64,000 nt of DNA from Sesamum alatum (lineage: Eukaryota > Streptophyta > Magnoliopsida > Lamiales > Pedaliaceae). Both the position numbers and the translations under genes were made by a program. Shown piece by piece: positions 9,793-21,700 of the stretch; the stretch's first letter is position 1, and every line of letters starts with the position of its first letter. The notes below the pieces were generated by a model. That model searched no databases, was not told where the DNA came from, and was given only the letters and a program-made list of their open reading frames with translations. Where the stretch lies: contig JACGWO010000010.1 of the NCBI GenBank assembly GCA_034509735.1, forward strand, positions 6,957,193-7,021,192, read 5' to 3'.

Positions 9793-10625
9793 TATTCAAA
9801 TGGTTGTCCCTGTCTCTAAGCTTTGCCCATCTCTCCGAATTGAAACCACCAGAGGGACAAATTTAAAATATTAGTCTCAAAAGCTCCTTATCTTGAAACA
9901 ACTTGACATAGATTACGTACTGTTCACAGATCCACCAGAAATTCAATCTTAAACTGTCGTACTACCTACAACTCCAACCACCACTCCACCAACAGACATT
10001 ATCAGAAAAGCTAATGAAGAAGCCGAAGCAAAAGTTGAGAAGTATAACAAGACCATCAGGAGTCATATCCTTAACCATATGACAAACTCTATGTTAGACT
10101 TGTTCGTGAATCAGAAAAGTGTTCAGGCGATCTGGGATACGTTTAGAGCTAGGTATGGAAGTGATGATGCAAGTAGAAAAAACTATGTCGTCGGCAAATG
10201 GCTCCAATTCCAAATGGCCGACAGAAAATCAATAATGGATCATGAAGATGAAAATTTGGTGGCGGATGTGCTAAGTTAATGTATGAAAATGTGTGAGGTT
10301 CTGCAAGCCAATGTACTTCTAGACAAATTTTACCCTATACGTGGAGCAAATACAAAAATCATCTAAAATACAAGAAAAGGTATCAACACTCTAGAATCTA
10401 ATTAGCCACATGAGAACTGAGGAAGAAAACAGAGAAAAGGATAAAGACAACTCTACCTCTTCTATTTCTTTTATAGATAACTTAGTTGAATCTTTTGCAT
10501 CTGCTAAGGAAATGTTTCAAAACTACGGGAAAAGGTCCCAAAAGGCAATCAACAAAAGTCATTTAAAGGTAATGACAACAAAATTCAAAAGAGTAAGCAA
10601 CTCCACTACTGCTATGGAAAACTAG
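9793..10625 (+). pseudogene. copia 1 gag remnant
   Basis: The first recognisable part, with stops, reads like KLEPPEGTNFK..., matching the plant copia gag (UBN2/DUF4219-type) N-terminus. A 66-codon piece (10079-10279) includes 'SVQAIWDTFRARYG', typical of gag 'A..IW..L...Y'. A Lys-rich tail follows at 10410-10625. No intact CCHC knuckle was seen. Confidence 0.7.
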
Positions 10626-10747
10626 GTTATAAGGCATATTAGTGCTTCCAGAGGAAAGACGAACAAAAGATTAATAAGAAATAGGCATCTAAGAGTATTC
10701 CCTAAATCAATCTTGCTGAAAATAACAAAATCATCGTCGTAGTAGCC

Positions 10748-10936
10748 GTGGAGGCAAATTTGATCGAGAACATAAATGAGTGGATATTGGACACAGGCGG
10801 TTTTAGGCATTTATGCTCCAATAAGGACCTGTTCGACGAATTCCTTGAGGCTACCGACGATGAATGCATCTTCATGGGCAAGTTCGCTACCGTCGGAGTT
10901 CTGGGTAAAGGCTTTATCTTTCTTTCAACTTACTTC
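10748..10936 (+). pseudogene. copia 1 protease remnant
   Basis: Reads WILDTGGFRHLCSNKDLF. The usual plant copia protease starts W-(I/L)-(L/I)-D-T/S-G-A-S/T-x-H. Here the active-site Asp is kept in DTG, while the following Ala-Ser is altered to Gly-Phe. A stop follows after about 60 codons. Confidence 0.65.
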
Positions 10937-11078
10937 TAGCAAAACTTTACATTAATGATGTGTGTGTATGTGCCTTCATTGCATACAAATCTAATTTCTC
11001 GTAGCCTTTTGAATAAACTGGTCTAAAAATAATGTTGGAATATGCATTTTCATAATCACAAAAAAAAAAAGGGCATTT

Positions 11079-11860
11079 TTGTTAGGGAAAGGATACCTGT
11101 CAGATGGATCATCTATCCTTAACACAATTTCTATTGCTTCTAATAAGATTTCTTCCAGTCATGCTTATATGGTTGAATCTGCTTATACGGTTGAATCTAT
11201 TAATGTTTGGCATGGTAAACTAGGACATATGAACTTTGTTTCTATTAAAAGGCTCAAAAGCATGAATATTATAAACACATATGATACCATTGAATGTTCT
11301 AAATGTACAGTGTGTGTGTAGAAGCAAAGTATGCTAAAAACCTTTAAACCTATCATATCTAGAAGCATTAAATTACTTGAACTAATTCATACGAATTTGG
11401 CTGATTTAAAAAACACTAAGTAAATGTGGTAAAAGATGTGTATGTCTTTTGTGATGATTTTTCTAGATATATTAAAATCTCTCTACTAAGAACAAAAGAT
11501 GAAGCGGGTGAAATATTTTTTAAATACAAATTTGAAGTCGAAAACTAACTAGACAAGAAAATCAAAAGACTAACGTCTGATAGAGGTGGGGAAATGACAC
11601 TAATTTTGTTAGAAATTTTTTTGTAACTAATGCTATTATGCATGAAACTAATGCTCCTTATACATCTTAACAAAACGGCATAGTTAGACAGAAAAATAAA
11701 ACCCTGAAAGAAATAATGAATGCTATGCTACTAAGTTCTTGTATACTTGATAATATGTGGAGGAAAGCAGTTTTATCTGCATGCTATATTCTTAATAGAG
11801 TCTCACATAAAAAATTGGATAAAACTCCTTATGAAATGTGGATGAGGTTTTCCAACTAAC
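11079..11860 (+). pseudogene. copia 1 GAG-pre-integrase and integrase remnant
   Basis: The segment WHGKLGHMNFVSIKRLK followed by C-x2-C-x2-C is the zinc-binding HHCC region of copia integrase. Later pieces, in shifting frames, give 'DDFSRYIKI', 'SDRGGE' and 'NGIVRQKNKTLKE', which contain the catalytic-core Asp, Asp and Glu contexts, then 'SACYILNRVSHKK'. At least two stops and a frameshift separate them. Confidence 0.75.
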
Positions 11861-12289
11861 CTTAGCTACCTTAAAATGTGGCGTGCTTGGTTAAAGTTGC
11901 ATATCCAAAATTTAGGAAATCAAATATTGGACCTAAAACTTTTGATTATGCTTTTATTGGTTATGCTCATAATAGTGCTATCTGTAGGTTCATGTGTTTA
12001 ATTGATAACTCAATTTGTGAATCTAGAGATACTGAATTTTTTGAGCTAGAGTTCCCTTTGAATAAGACTTGTGATTCTCATAAAATTTCTTCAAGCAATG
12101 TGGCAAACCCGCTAATTTCTTCTTTTGTTTCAAGTATAACTCAACTTAGAAGAAGAGAGAGAAAATTGAGAATAGCTTTGGACCAGATTTCTTAATTGTA
12201 TTTCTTGTTGAAAACCTTGACAAAGTAGATGAACATTTTTTTTCAATATTTCTAATTGATGATGGCCTTAAAACACACAGAGAAGCAAT

Positions 12290-13750
12290 AATGTCTATAG
12301 ATTCTAGTTTCTGGAAAGAAGCTATTAAGAGTGAACCAGATTCTATTATGATAAATCACTTGATATTTAGTAGATTTACCCTTAGGGAGAAAACCTATTA
12401 AATGTAAATGGGCATTCAAGAAGAAAATTCGATCAAAGGGTCAATAGAAAACTTCAAGGCTAGACTAGTGGTTGTAGGATATATCCAAAAGAAAGGTATA
12501 GACTATTTTACATATTCTACTATAACAAAATTTGCAACCATTAGGTCCTTCGTTGCACTTTTAGCTATTTATGGCTTAATAGTTAATCAAATGGATGTGA
12601 AAACAACCTTTTAAAATGGTGATTTAGAACAGGAGAAATACATGGAACAACCTAAAAGGTTTGTAATTCCTGACAAGAAAATAAAATATATAAAGTTAGA
12701 AAATCACTCTGTGGTCTTAAGCAGGCTCTCAAACAATGGCATGAGAAAATTGATTGTACTTTGATAACCAATGGATACAATGCAAATGCATTAGATACTT
12801 GTGTATACTTAAAATTGTTTGGGTCAGATTGTGTAATTATATGTCTGTACACTGATGACATACTAATTTTTTGTACCAACTTAAAAGTAGTTAATAAAAT
12901 CAAAAGATTTTTGTCTTCACATTTTGACATGAAAGACCTAGGTGAAGCTGATGTAATACTTGGTGGAAAAATTAGGAAAACTGAAAATTAGTTTTCATTG
13001 TGTCAGTCACACTATATGGAGAAAATACTAAAGAGATTTAACTATAATGATGAAATGTCTGTTAGAAGACCTTATGATTCCAGTATATGTTTGAAAAGGA
13101 ATAATGGTGATAGTGTGCCACAAGATGAATATTCAAAAATCATAGGGAGCATTATATTTCTCATGAACTAGATTAGACTTGACATATGTTGTGAGTAAAC
13201 TAAGTTGTTATATTCATAACCCTAATAATAAACACTAGAATGCACTTCATCTCCTGTTAAGATACCTAAAAGGTAAAATGAACTTGTGTTTGCATTTCAA
13301 CAAATTCCCTGGGATATTAGAAGGGTTTTATGAAGCAAATTGGGTAACTGATAATGATGAAGTAATTCTACTAGTGGGTATGTCTTTACTTTGGGTGGGG
13401 GACTATTTCTTGAAAATCTACAAACAGACTTGTATTGTTCGCTCTACCATGGAATCTGAATTTATAGCACTTGAATTAGCAGGTCAAGAAGCTGAGTGGT
13501 TGAGAAACGTGCTAGGAGATGCACCTTTGTAGGGGTCATCTGCACCGGTCTCCCTACATTGTGATTCCTAAGCTGCCACTGGGATTGGTAAGAATTATGC
13601 ATACAATGAAAAATGAAGACATATTCGCATCAAACATGATGCGGTAAAAGAGTTATTGAGGAATGGATAATCTCTTTGGATTATATGAGGTTCGAGAGGA
13701 ATTTGGCAGATCCTCTCCTAAAAGAACTAATTAGGAAAGTTATCCCTGAG
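12290..13750 (+). pseudogene. copia 1 reverse transcriptase and RNase H remnant
   Basis: Reads, with interruptions, 'KCKWAFKKK', 'FKARLVVVGYIQKKGIDYF', 'VNQMDVKTTF' followed by a stop in place of the next residue, then 'CLYTDDILIF' (12847-12876), where the polymerase Asp-Asp pair is kept. RNase H is represented by 'STMESEFIALELAGQEAEWLRN' at about 13440-13510. The end near 13750 has a garbled 'ADPL' tail. Confidence 0.8.
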
Positions 13751-13760
13751 ACTTCAAGTG

Positions 13761-14195
13761 CAATGAGGCAAACCCCTGGACGATGGAATGTGGTAATAAC
13801 CATATGAGAATGAATCCATAGCCCTATACTTTGGGTGTCCGAATAAGGACATGATGGATGATCCTAATGAATATGAATATGAATATTGATGTATATGATA
13901 ATAATAATAATTTACTTACAAGGGTACTAGAGTAATATCTTATGTAAGCCACATGATAAATATATACACCCTATCACACCATAAAATAACTAACATCACT
14001 ATAAATAGTGAGATATTATTTTTTAATTCAAGTTCACTATTCATTGATTTGACAATACATACATACAAAATTTTTGTCACTAAACTTGGGTGTAATTGTG
14101 TCAAGGGCGATTTTCCCAATTATTCCTTCACTTCAAACCACTTCCACATCAAACACGGTTATTAGATGCATTTATTTATAGGAAAAAATGCAAGC
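13761..14195. other. Intergenic sequence after copia 1
   Basis: May include the element's 3' untranslated region. A (TGAATA)-like short repeat lies at 13865-13890, followed by (TAA)n. No LTR or gene recognised. Confidence 0.3.
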
Positions 14196-15060
14196 TACCC
14201 CCACTACAAAAAAAAAAAAACAAAAAAAAAATAAAAACAAGGGATTTGTAACGGCTTTTTTTGGAACGGCCATGTGGTCGTTCCATTACACACGGCTTTT
14301 GCCATTAATTTGTAACGAAAAAATTTTCATGACCTCATTTTGAAACCCCAAGAAAATTCAACTTTTTGTAACAGCCAAACCAATACAAAAGCCATTACAA
14401 ATAACATGTATAACAAAAGTTGTTACAAAAATTTAGGCCGTCGCAATTTGTAACTACTTTTGCCATTTCTCGTGAATTTTGAAACAGTTTAATTTTTTCG
14501 TCAAGCGAACCGTTCCAAAGGGTGTACGAAAAGTTGTTCCAAATATATAAATAAAAAAAAAAACGTTACAAATGGCGTTCCAAAAAATATCGGTCGTTAC
14601 TAATTTCACATGGTTTTTGGCACAGTTTTGTTATTTCAATCAGACCGTCGCAAATTGTAACTGCTTTTGCAATTCTTCGTGAATTTTGGAACGGTTTAAT
14701 TTTTTCGTTAAGTGAACAGTTCCAAAGGATGTACAAAAAGTCGTTCCAAATATATAAATGAAAAACACATTACAAATGGCATTCCAAAAAAATATCGATC
14801 GTTACTAATTTCACATGGTTTTTGGCACAGCCTTGCTATTTTATAATGGTTTTTAAAAGTAAGAAAAATCGTTACAAGGGCCGCATCAAATACCAATACA
14901 AAATTTTGGCGAAAAATTTAAAAATTTTGAGGGGATTCCTTTTAATTAATTGGTCGTCCCAAAAGCTATACCAAAATCCGTCCAAGAAATTAATATTTGA
15001 AACCCGTGGAAAAAGCCGTTACAAAATTTGTTCACTTTCAAGTACGATATCTTAAAATCC
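14196..15060. repeat. Unclassified element with a 207-bp tandem duplication
   Basis: Begins near CACTACAAAAAAAA (14203), CACTA-like. It is built of 'gtaacggctttt', 'cgttccaaa' and 'cgttacaaa' phrases in both orientations. Two direct units of about 207 bp start at 14438 and 14645 (both open CCGTCGCAA...TGTAACT). A matching right terminus was not found, so class is uncertain. Confidence 0.45.
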
Positions 15061-16773
15061 GGACACCCGATTCATACCAAATTTAAGTATATATAAGAAT
15101 ATGTCAATTATATCAAATCCGATGGTATGATTTAAAATCAAATGGCCTAATTGAACGATACACCATCTTTAATGATTCGGGGTACGATATCTCGACATCC
15201 GTGTACCCAATAAGTCTAAAACTTTACCAAACGTAATTTTTTGTTCATTACATCATATCTAATAGTTTGATCTGAATTTTGACGGCCCGATTAACCCATT
15301 CAGTTCAACAATGTAAGATGATAGTTACAATGTAATATTAACATTTATAAATATACCAATTTATTGCATGTTGTGAACATATATCATTATCATAAAATAT
15401 TACCTTTATATAATATTATATATAATTTATTAATAATTAGAATATTTATTAAAAAAATATAAATACTATTTTAGAAAAAAAAATATTTTTATTTTAAAAA
15501 GAAAAACACAAAAAAACCCCTCAACCCCCCCCCCCCCCCTACCCCATCACGTTTCCCTGTCATTACAAAAAAATCAATTTAACCTCCACCGCCATCGCCG
15601 CCCTCCACTCTACCGACATCGCCTACACCACCACGTCATCTCGAGCCCTCATTGCCACCCCATATTGCCGCGCTCTCCTCCCCGTCCCAGATCCCACCTC
15701 GGTGCCCCCACCCCCACCCCAACAAAACCAGGCACCGCAGTCGCTGCTCCCACCCTTTCCACTCCCCTTCGCCATGCTTCCCTCATATCCCCCCCCCCTA
15801 GTTACCGCCCCTCTCTCCCGCACAAACCAGTCGTTGCCGCATCCCCTTCCTCCCTCCAGTCCGTCGCGGCCCCATTCCACCCGCTATCGCCGCGCCTCCC
15901 TAATCCCCCCGTTCCAATCACCGCCCCTTGATACCCCGTCTTTCTCTCTCTCCCTCTTTGTATATATATATATATATATATGTATATATTTTTATATATA
16001 ATTTTAATTATATATAAATATATTACATATGATATATTTTAAATTAGTATTTTTATAAATATTTATTAGGTAATTTTACAAATTTAAACATAGACCTTGA
16101 TTTGAATTAAGTATGATCTTAGTCATTGATCTACTAGTTAATTTGGACTAGAGATTTAAATCAGATTGCAACGATTTTCAAAATAAATTAGAGAGGTAAT
16201 TTTTTTCTTAGGAGGATAATTTGTTCATTTTCAATATCACAGGAGGTAATTTTGTTTTAAATCTTTTTATTTATATAGCATTATATTTATTTCTAGAATT
16301 CCATTAAAATTATAAATCAAATCACAGAAGGTTCGATGATGACATTTATTTTGATTTATTAACAATGTTTCCAATTTTCCAAAATTGATTGAAAAGTTTG
16401 TTTGGATAGGAAATTGAGTAAATAAAAGAAAGAATAACAACAATCAAATCCCACCATATATTCTTTTTATTTTCCCTAAAATAATCCCTTTATACTAAGT
16501 CATTATTTTACTATCTTGAAAAGAAATTAAATCTTCAGTAAAAAGATATAGAACAAGATTTTGATGCATTTTAAAAGCGCTTGAACTTTGAATCCATGCA
16601 AATCCACAATTTAATGCTTAAAGTATGTTCTTTCATAGTAAAATTTAAACCATCATAAATTTTGATTTTATGGAAGTTACGAAATAATTTACTGTTTGCG
16701 ATTTTTTTTCTAGGAGATCCTAACCTTGACTATTTTTGTAGCGAAAGCATCATTCGTCCGAAATTTCAACATC
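15061..16773. other. Intergenic sequence with a C-rich block
   Basis: 15061-15480 is AT-rich with no feature. 15515-15945 is strikingly C-rich, including a run of about 15 Cs near 15526-15539 and many CCC and CCG runs, then (CT)n and (TA)n. Apparent Pro-rich ORFs there lie on both strands and look compositional. 15960-16773 is AT-rich, with a MITE-A-like arm at 16190-16255. Confidence 0.4.
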
Positions 16774-17066
16774 CACTAGAAGAAAATATATTATTAGTCA
16801 CGGATTAAAATTATAATAAATAATTATTATTAATCATGGTTAAACGAAATCGTTGTAAAAATCTAGATCATCCATCATGAAAACTCTTTTATGCCATGGT
16901 TATGAGTCATAGCAAATGTTTTTGCCATGTCTTCTAACCATGACAAATATTTTAACTACTCTCATAAATACCACGGTCAATGACCGTGGTGAATTATTAT
17001 TCACTACGACTATTTATTTTTAACTATGGAAATTAACCATGGTGAAATGTAAAATTTTTTCTAGTG
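16774..17066. mobile_element. CACTA-type MITE, family C copy 2, intact boundaries
   Basis: A 293-bp element with CACTAGAAGAAAAT at the left, ATTTTTTCTAGTG at the right and a perfect 3-bp duplication ATC on both sides. The centre contains the palindrome ACCACGGTCAATGACCGTGGT. This is the cleanest copy of the family in the window. Confidence 0.85.
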
Positions 17067-17235
17067 ATCTCAATCATTGTCTAGATGATTTTTTATTTTT
17101 CACGGGCTTTTGCTTATTTTTTAAATACTAAAAAATCTATATCAAAAAATATTTTATTTTTATTTCTTTTAGAAGAGGATCAAATTGGTTTCCTAATTCT
17201 TCCTTTGGAACTAAGTGTCGTTGTTAGACTACTTA

Positions 17236-18135
17236 GAGGGTGTTTGGCTACCCTTTTTTAAAACAGCTTAAAGCTCATACATCTTATAAGATGTTGAATC
17301 TTATTTTAAAAATAAGTTCTAAAGTATTTGGATAAAATAAGATGTTATAACTTATAAGATGTTTTTGCATCTTATAAGATGTTAGAATATTTGGTATAAT
17401 AATGTCTTTTTATTGCAAAATGACAAAAAAGTACATGTTACTATTAGAACAAATAAGTTGTCATTTCTTGACATATTTTGTATTTTAATATTTTAAAAGT
17501 ACTTTCATAAATAGTACACATTAATTTAACTTCTAATAAAAATATAATAGATATTATTTTTTTTAAAAAAATAAGAATATTATAATAATTATTACCTAAT
17601 ATTTTGAATAAAAATAATATATATGTACATTAATATTAGTCGAATATTGACATTGATATATAATTGATATTCTCCTTGTTAACGAAATAACTATTTTCTA
17701 GTCATATAATTTTTATGTCGTTAATTTATATTTTTTCAATAAATATAATATCAATAGCAATCTTATTTTTGTTTCGTAAATAATAATTTATTAAGTAATG
17801 AAATAATTTCTCTTTTTCAATTGGAAGAAAAATTAAATATCAATAAAATATTTTAAAATCTTAATAGAGAGAAAGTATTTGTGTGTGTGAGTGTGTATGT
17901 GTGGGGAGAGAGAGAGAGTGTGCATGTGTGGGTGTGTGTATGAATGAGGATATTTTTATTTAATTACACATTAATTTTATATGCTTATAAGATGTTAAGA
18001 AAAAAGTTGGAGGATGTTTACTTTTTCCTAAAAAGCTTATAAGATCCAAAACATTTTATTTTGAGATCTTATAAGCTTTTTAAATAAAATTTGTTAAAAA
18101 ATTATTTAGAGCTTATAAGCTTAGTCAAACACCTC
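17236..18135. mobile_element. PIF/Harbinger-type MITE, family J copy 1
   Basis: A 900-bp element with termini GAGGGTGTTTGGCTA and TAGTCAAACACCTC and a TTA duplication on both sides (17233-17235 and 18136-18138). TTA/TAA duplications and this type of terminus are typical of PIF/Harbinger. The subterminal arms carry repeated 'cttataagatg' phrases. A GT/GA-rich microsatellite is at about 17878-17942. It lies about 600 bp upstream of the kinase gene. Confidence 0.75.
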
Positions 18136-18742
18136 TTATTCGTCTTTCATCCAAAAATAAAGTACTATGATCAATATTGATAATTTTTCTCGGGTCGGAG
18201 ACGAGTTATTCAATTATTTCTTAAAATGTATTGCAAATTCTACATAGGTGGAAACATCTTTTTTCTTTCTTGTGCAGAAAACAGAAACGATGAACTAAAA
18301 CAATTCAATTTCAATTTCCATATTTTGCAACCCTAAATCAAAGATCCAAATCCAAATACAGCTTCATCAGAAACCCTAAAAAGTAGAGTAGGAGGAAAAA
18401 AGGGGGAAAAAAAAGAAAAGATTGAAAAAGAGAGAGAGAGAGAGACAGGTCAAAGATAAACTAAAAGAGAGGGGCCAATGATTAAACGCATATGTAATGT
18501 AATAAGGTTAAAAACTGCCAGCCCATCTCCCATATGCCCCCTCCTCCTTCGGAAACTGCACCCCCCTCTGTTTTCACACACAACACGCACTCCCCCTATA
18601 CTTACACTGACTAGTGGCCTTCTCACAGTGGCGCTTCCTATGGCAGTCCCTGTTACCTCCACCTCTGCTCCACCCGCTACACGCCGGTAGACTAATTCGA
18701 GATACTGTTTGTTGCATTGGGCTTTGTTGGATATAGGTGTAA
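18136..18742 (+). promoter_or_regulatory. Upstream / 5' UTR region of the LRR receptor-like kinase
   Basis: Contains two telo-box-like motifs (AACCCTAAA near 18330 and AAACCCTAA near 18371), a (GA)n tract at about 18428-18445 and a C-rich stretch before the start codon. No confident TATA box was seen. An upstream open frame of 70 codons starts at 18478 and ends at 18690, before the main ATG. It would act as a uORF only if transcription starts upstream of it, which cannot be told from sequence. Confidence 0.4.
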
Positions 18743-21700
18743 ATGGCCGCCGCTGCTTTCTTGTTCCTGGTGTTAATGGCCGCCCGGCCGTTGTTAACGT
18801 GGGGGGAGCTGAACTCAGATATTGAAGCTGAGATCCAAGCGTTGATTAATATTAAGATGGGGCTTCGTGACCCGCTTGGCGTGTTCAGCGGTTGGGACCC
18901 TTCCACGCCGTCGGCTCCCTGCGATTGGCGGGGTGTCGGGTGCTATGGCCGCCGGGTCAGCGAGCTTCGGCTACCTCACCTCCAGCTCAGCGGCAGTCTG
19001 TCTCCGCAAATTGGTAATCTGCGGATGCTGCGGAAGCTCAACCTCCGCTCCAATTTCTTTAATGGCACCATCCCTTCGTCTCTGTTCCGGTGCACGCTGC
19101 TCCACTCGGTTTTTCTCCAGTATAACTCGTTTTCCGGAAGCCTCTCGCCGGAGATCTCCAACCTTACTAGCCTTTTAGTGTTTAATGTCGCCAGCAACCG
19201 CCTCTCCGGCGAAATCCCCGGAGACCTCCCCCAGAATCTCCGGTTGTTGGACCTTTCGTCGAACGCATTCTCCGGCGAAATACCAAGAAACATTTCAAGT
19301 GGGTCCCAGCTGCAGCTCATCAACTTATCTTACAACCAGATTTCCGGCGAGATTCCCCCGACTCTAGGGGAGCTTGCGAATCTTCAGTATCTGTGGTTAG
19401 ACTACAACAGTTTGGAAGGCACATTGCCATCTGCTCTGGCGGACTGTGCAGCCCTCGTGCATTTCAGCGCCGAGGGCAACAAAATCGGTGGAGTGATTCC
19501 GGCGGCGATTGGCGCGCTGCCGAAGCTTCAGGTTGTTTCTTTATCGCACAATAATTTATCCGGGTCGGTGCCCGGGTCTTTGTTTTGTAACGTATCTGAT
19601 TATCCGCCATCGATTCGGATAGTTCAGCTGGGTTTCAATGCTTTCACGGACATTGGCATACCAAAGTCTGTTATGTGTTTTAGTGTAATGCAGGATTTGG
19701 ATCTTCAGAACAATCAGATTTCTGGTGGGTTTCCATTGTTTTTGACGAATGTTTCTACATTGACATCGATTGATCTTTCTGGAAATTTATTTTCTGGTAT
19801 GATTCCGAGTGAGATTGGGAGTTTGCAGCAGTTGGAAGAGCTGAAATTGGCGAACAATTCATTCAGTGGATTAGTTCCAGCTGACATCAAGAACTGTAGG
19901 AATTTAACAATTCTTGATCTTGAGGGCAATTTATTCTCTGGGGTGATTCCTGCATTTATGAGCGAGCTGATCAATTTGAAGGTTTTATCGCTTGGTGGGA
20001 GTAACTTTTCGGGTCCTGTTCCTACGAGTTTGGGGAATCTAACAGGACTTGAAAGTCTGAACTTGAGAGGCAATGGTTTGACAGGAATCTTGCCTGAGGA
20101 ATTGATGGTTTTGAGTAATTTAAGTACATTGGATCTAAGTGGAAACAAGCTATCTGGGGCTATTCCAACAAGCATTGGGGATTTGAAGCACCTCACAGTC
20201 TTGAATCTTAGTGGCAACGGATTTTCGGGCGCTATCCCGGAAAATATTGGGAGTTTGTTTATGCTGACAGCTCTTGATTTGAGTAAACAGAATCTATCCG
20301 GGGAATTACCTTCTAATCTTGTGGGGTTGCCTAATTTGCAAGTGATTGCATTGCAGGAAAACATGTTGTCTGGGGAAGTTCCTGAAGGTTTGAGTAGCTT
20401 ATTGGGGCTGCGGTATTTGAATCTTTCTTTCAATTCATTTTTGGGTCAAATATCTCCGACGTTTGGCTTCTTGAAGTCATTAGATGTTCTGTCGTTGTCT
20501 AACAATCACATTTCTGGCTCAGTTCCTCCAGAGCTAGGGAATTGTTCGTCTCTTGGAGTTATAGATCTTCACTCGAATTCTTTGAATGGCCAAATTCCTG
20601 TTGATCTTTCGCGCCTCTCACGTTTGAGGGTGCTTGATTTGGGGAGGAACAATCTCACAGGTCAAATCCCAGAAGAACTTTCCAATTGTTCCTCGTTAAC
20701 TTCTCTTTCGCTCGACTCAAACCATTTGACGGGAACGATTCCTGCTACTCTGTCATCAATTTCAAGCTTGGTTAGCTTCAATGTGTCTAACAACAATTTA
20801 GAAGGTGAAATTCCAGTAGTCTTAGGCTCTAGGTTCAACAATCAATCATCTTTCATTGGTAATCAGGGCTTGTGTGGGAAGCCATTAGACAGAAAATGCG
20901 ATGAAATCGGTAATGAAAACCGGAGAAATAGGCTGATCCTGTTCATTGCTGTGTCTGCTAGTGGAATTCTTCTTATGTTATCATGTTGCTGCTTCTACAC
21001 TTATAGCTTCTTGAGGTGGCGTGATAAGGTGCAAAAAAGCTCTGCAGGAGAAAAGAAGCAGAGCCCGGCTAGGGCCAGTTCGAGGACCAGCGGAGGCCGT
21101 GGCAGCAGCGAAAACGGGGGTCCAAAGCTTATTATGTTCAACAACAAGATCACGTTAGCAGAAACAATCGAAGCAACAAGGCAGTTCGACGAAGAGAACG
21201 TGCTAAGTAGAACCCGACATGGTGTAGTCTTCAAGGCGTGTTACAACGATGGAATGGTGCTAGCAATCCTCAGGCTTCCTAATGGTTCCCTAGACTTGAA
21301 CACATTCAGAAAAGAAGCCGAATCTCTAGGCCGAGTGAAGCACAGAAACTTAACGGTTCTTCGTGGATACTATGCAGGACCACCCGACCTCAGACTCCTC
21401 GTCTATGACTACATGCCCAACGGAAACCTCGCTACATTGTTGCAAGAAGCATCGCACCAAGACGGCCATATCCTCAACTGGCCAATGCGTCACCTCATCG
21501 CGCTTGGCATCGCTCGTGGCCTAGCTTTCCTCCATGCAGCCTCAATGGTGCATGGTGACGTTAAGCCTCAGAACGTGCTCTTCGACGCAGACTTTGAAGC
21601 CCATTTATCCGATTTCGGGCTAGACAAGCTCACAGTGGCCGCCCCATCCGAACCATCAACCTCAAGATCAGTCGGAACTCTAGGCTATATATCACCGGAA

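Larger units (their letters stand above)
9793..13760 (+). mobile_element. Degenerate Ty1/copia retrotransposon 1
   Basis: In order on the plus strand: gag, protease, GAG-pre-integrase zinc region, integrase, reverse transcriptase and RNase H. Integrase before reverse transcriptase defines the Ty1/copia order. Many stops and frameshifts break it into pieces of 60-105 codons. No flanking LTR pair could be matched, so both LTRs are lost or unrecognisable. It cannot move by itself. Confidence 0.85.

Noticed and set aside
15623..16001. Pro-rich and Gly-rich overlapping frames on both strands
   Set aside because: Low-complexity C-rich DNA gives open frames in several phases. No conserved domain.
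19714..20433. 239-codon open frame antisense to the LRR kinase
   Set aside because: Shadow of the LRR repeats on the other strand, where periodic Leu codons avoid stops. No recognisable domain.
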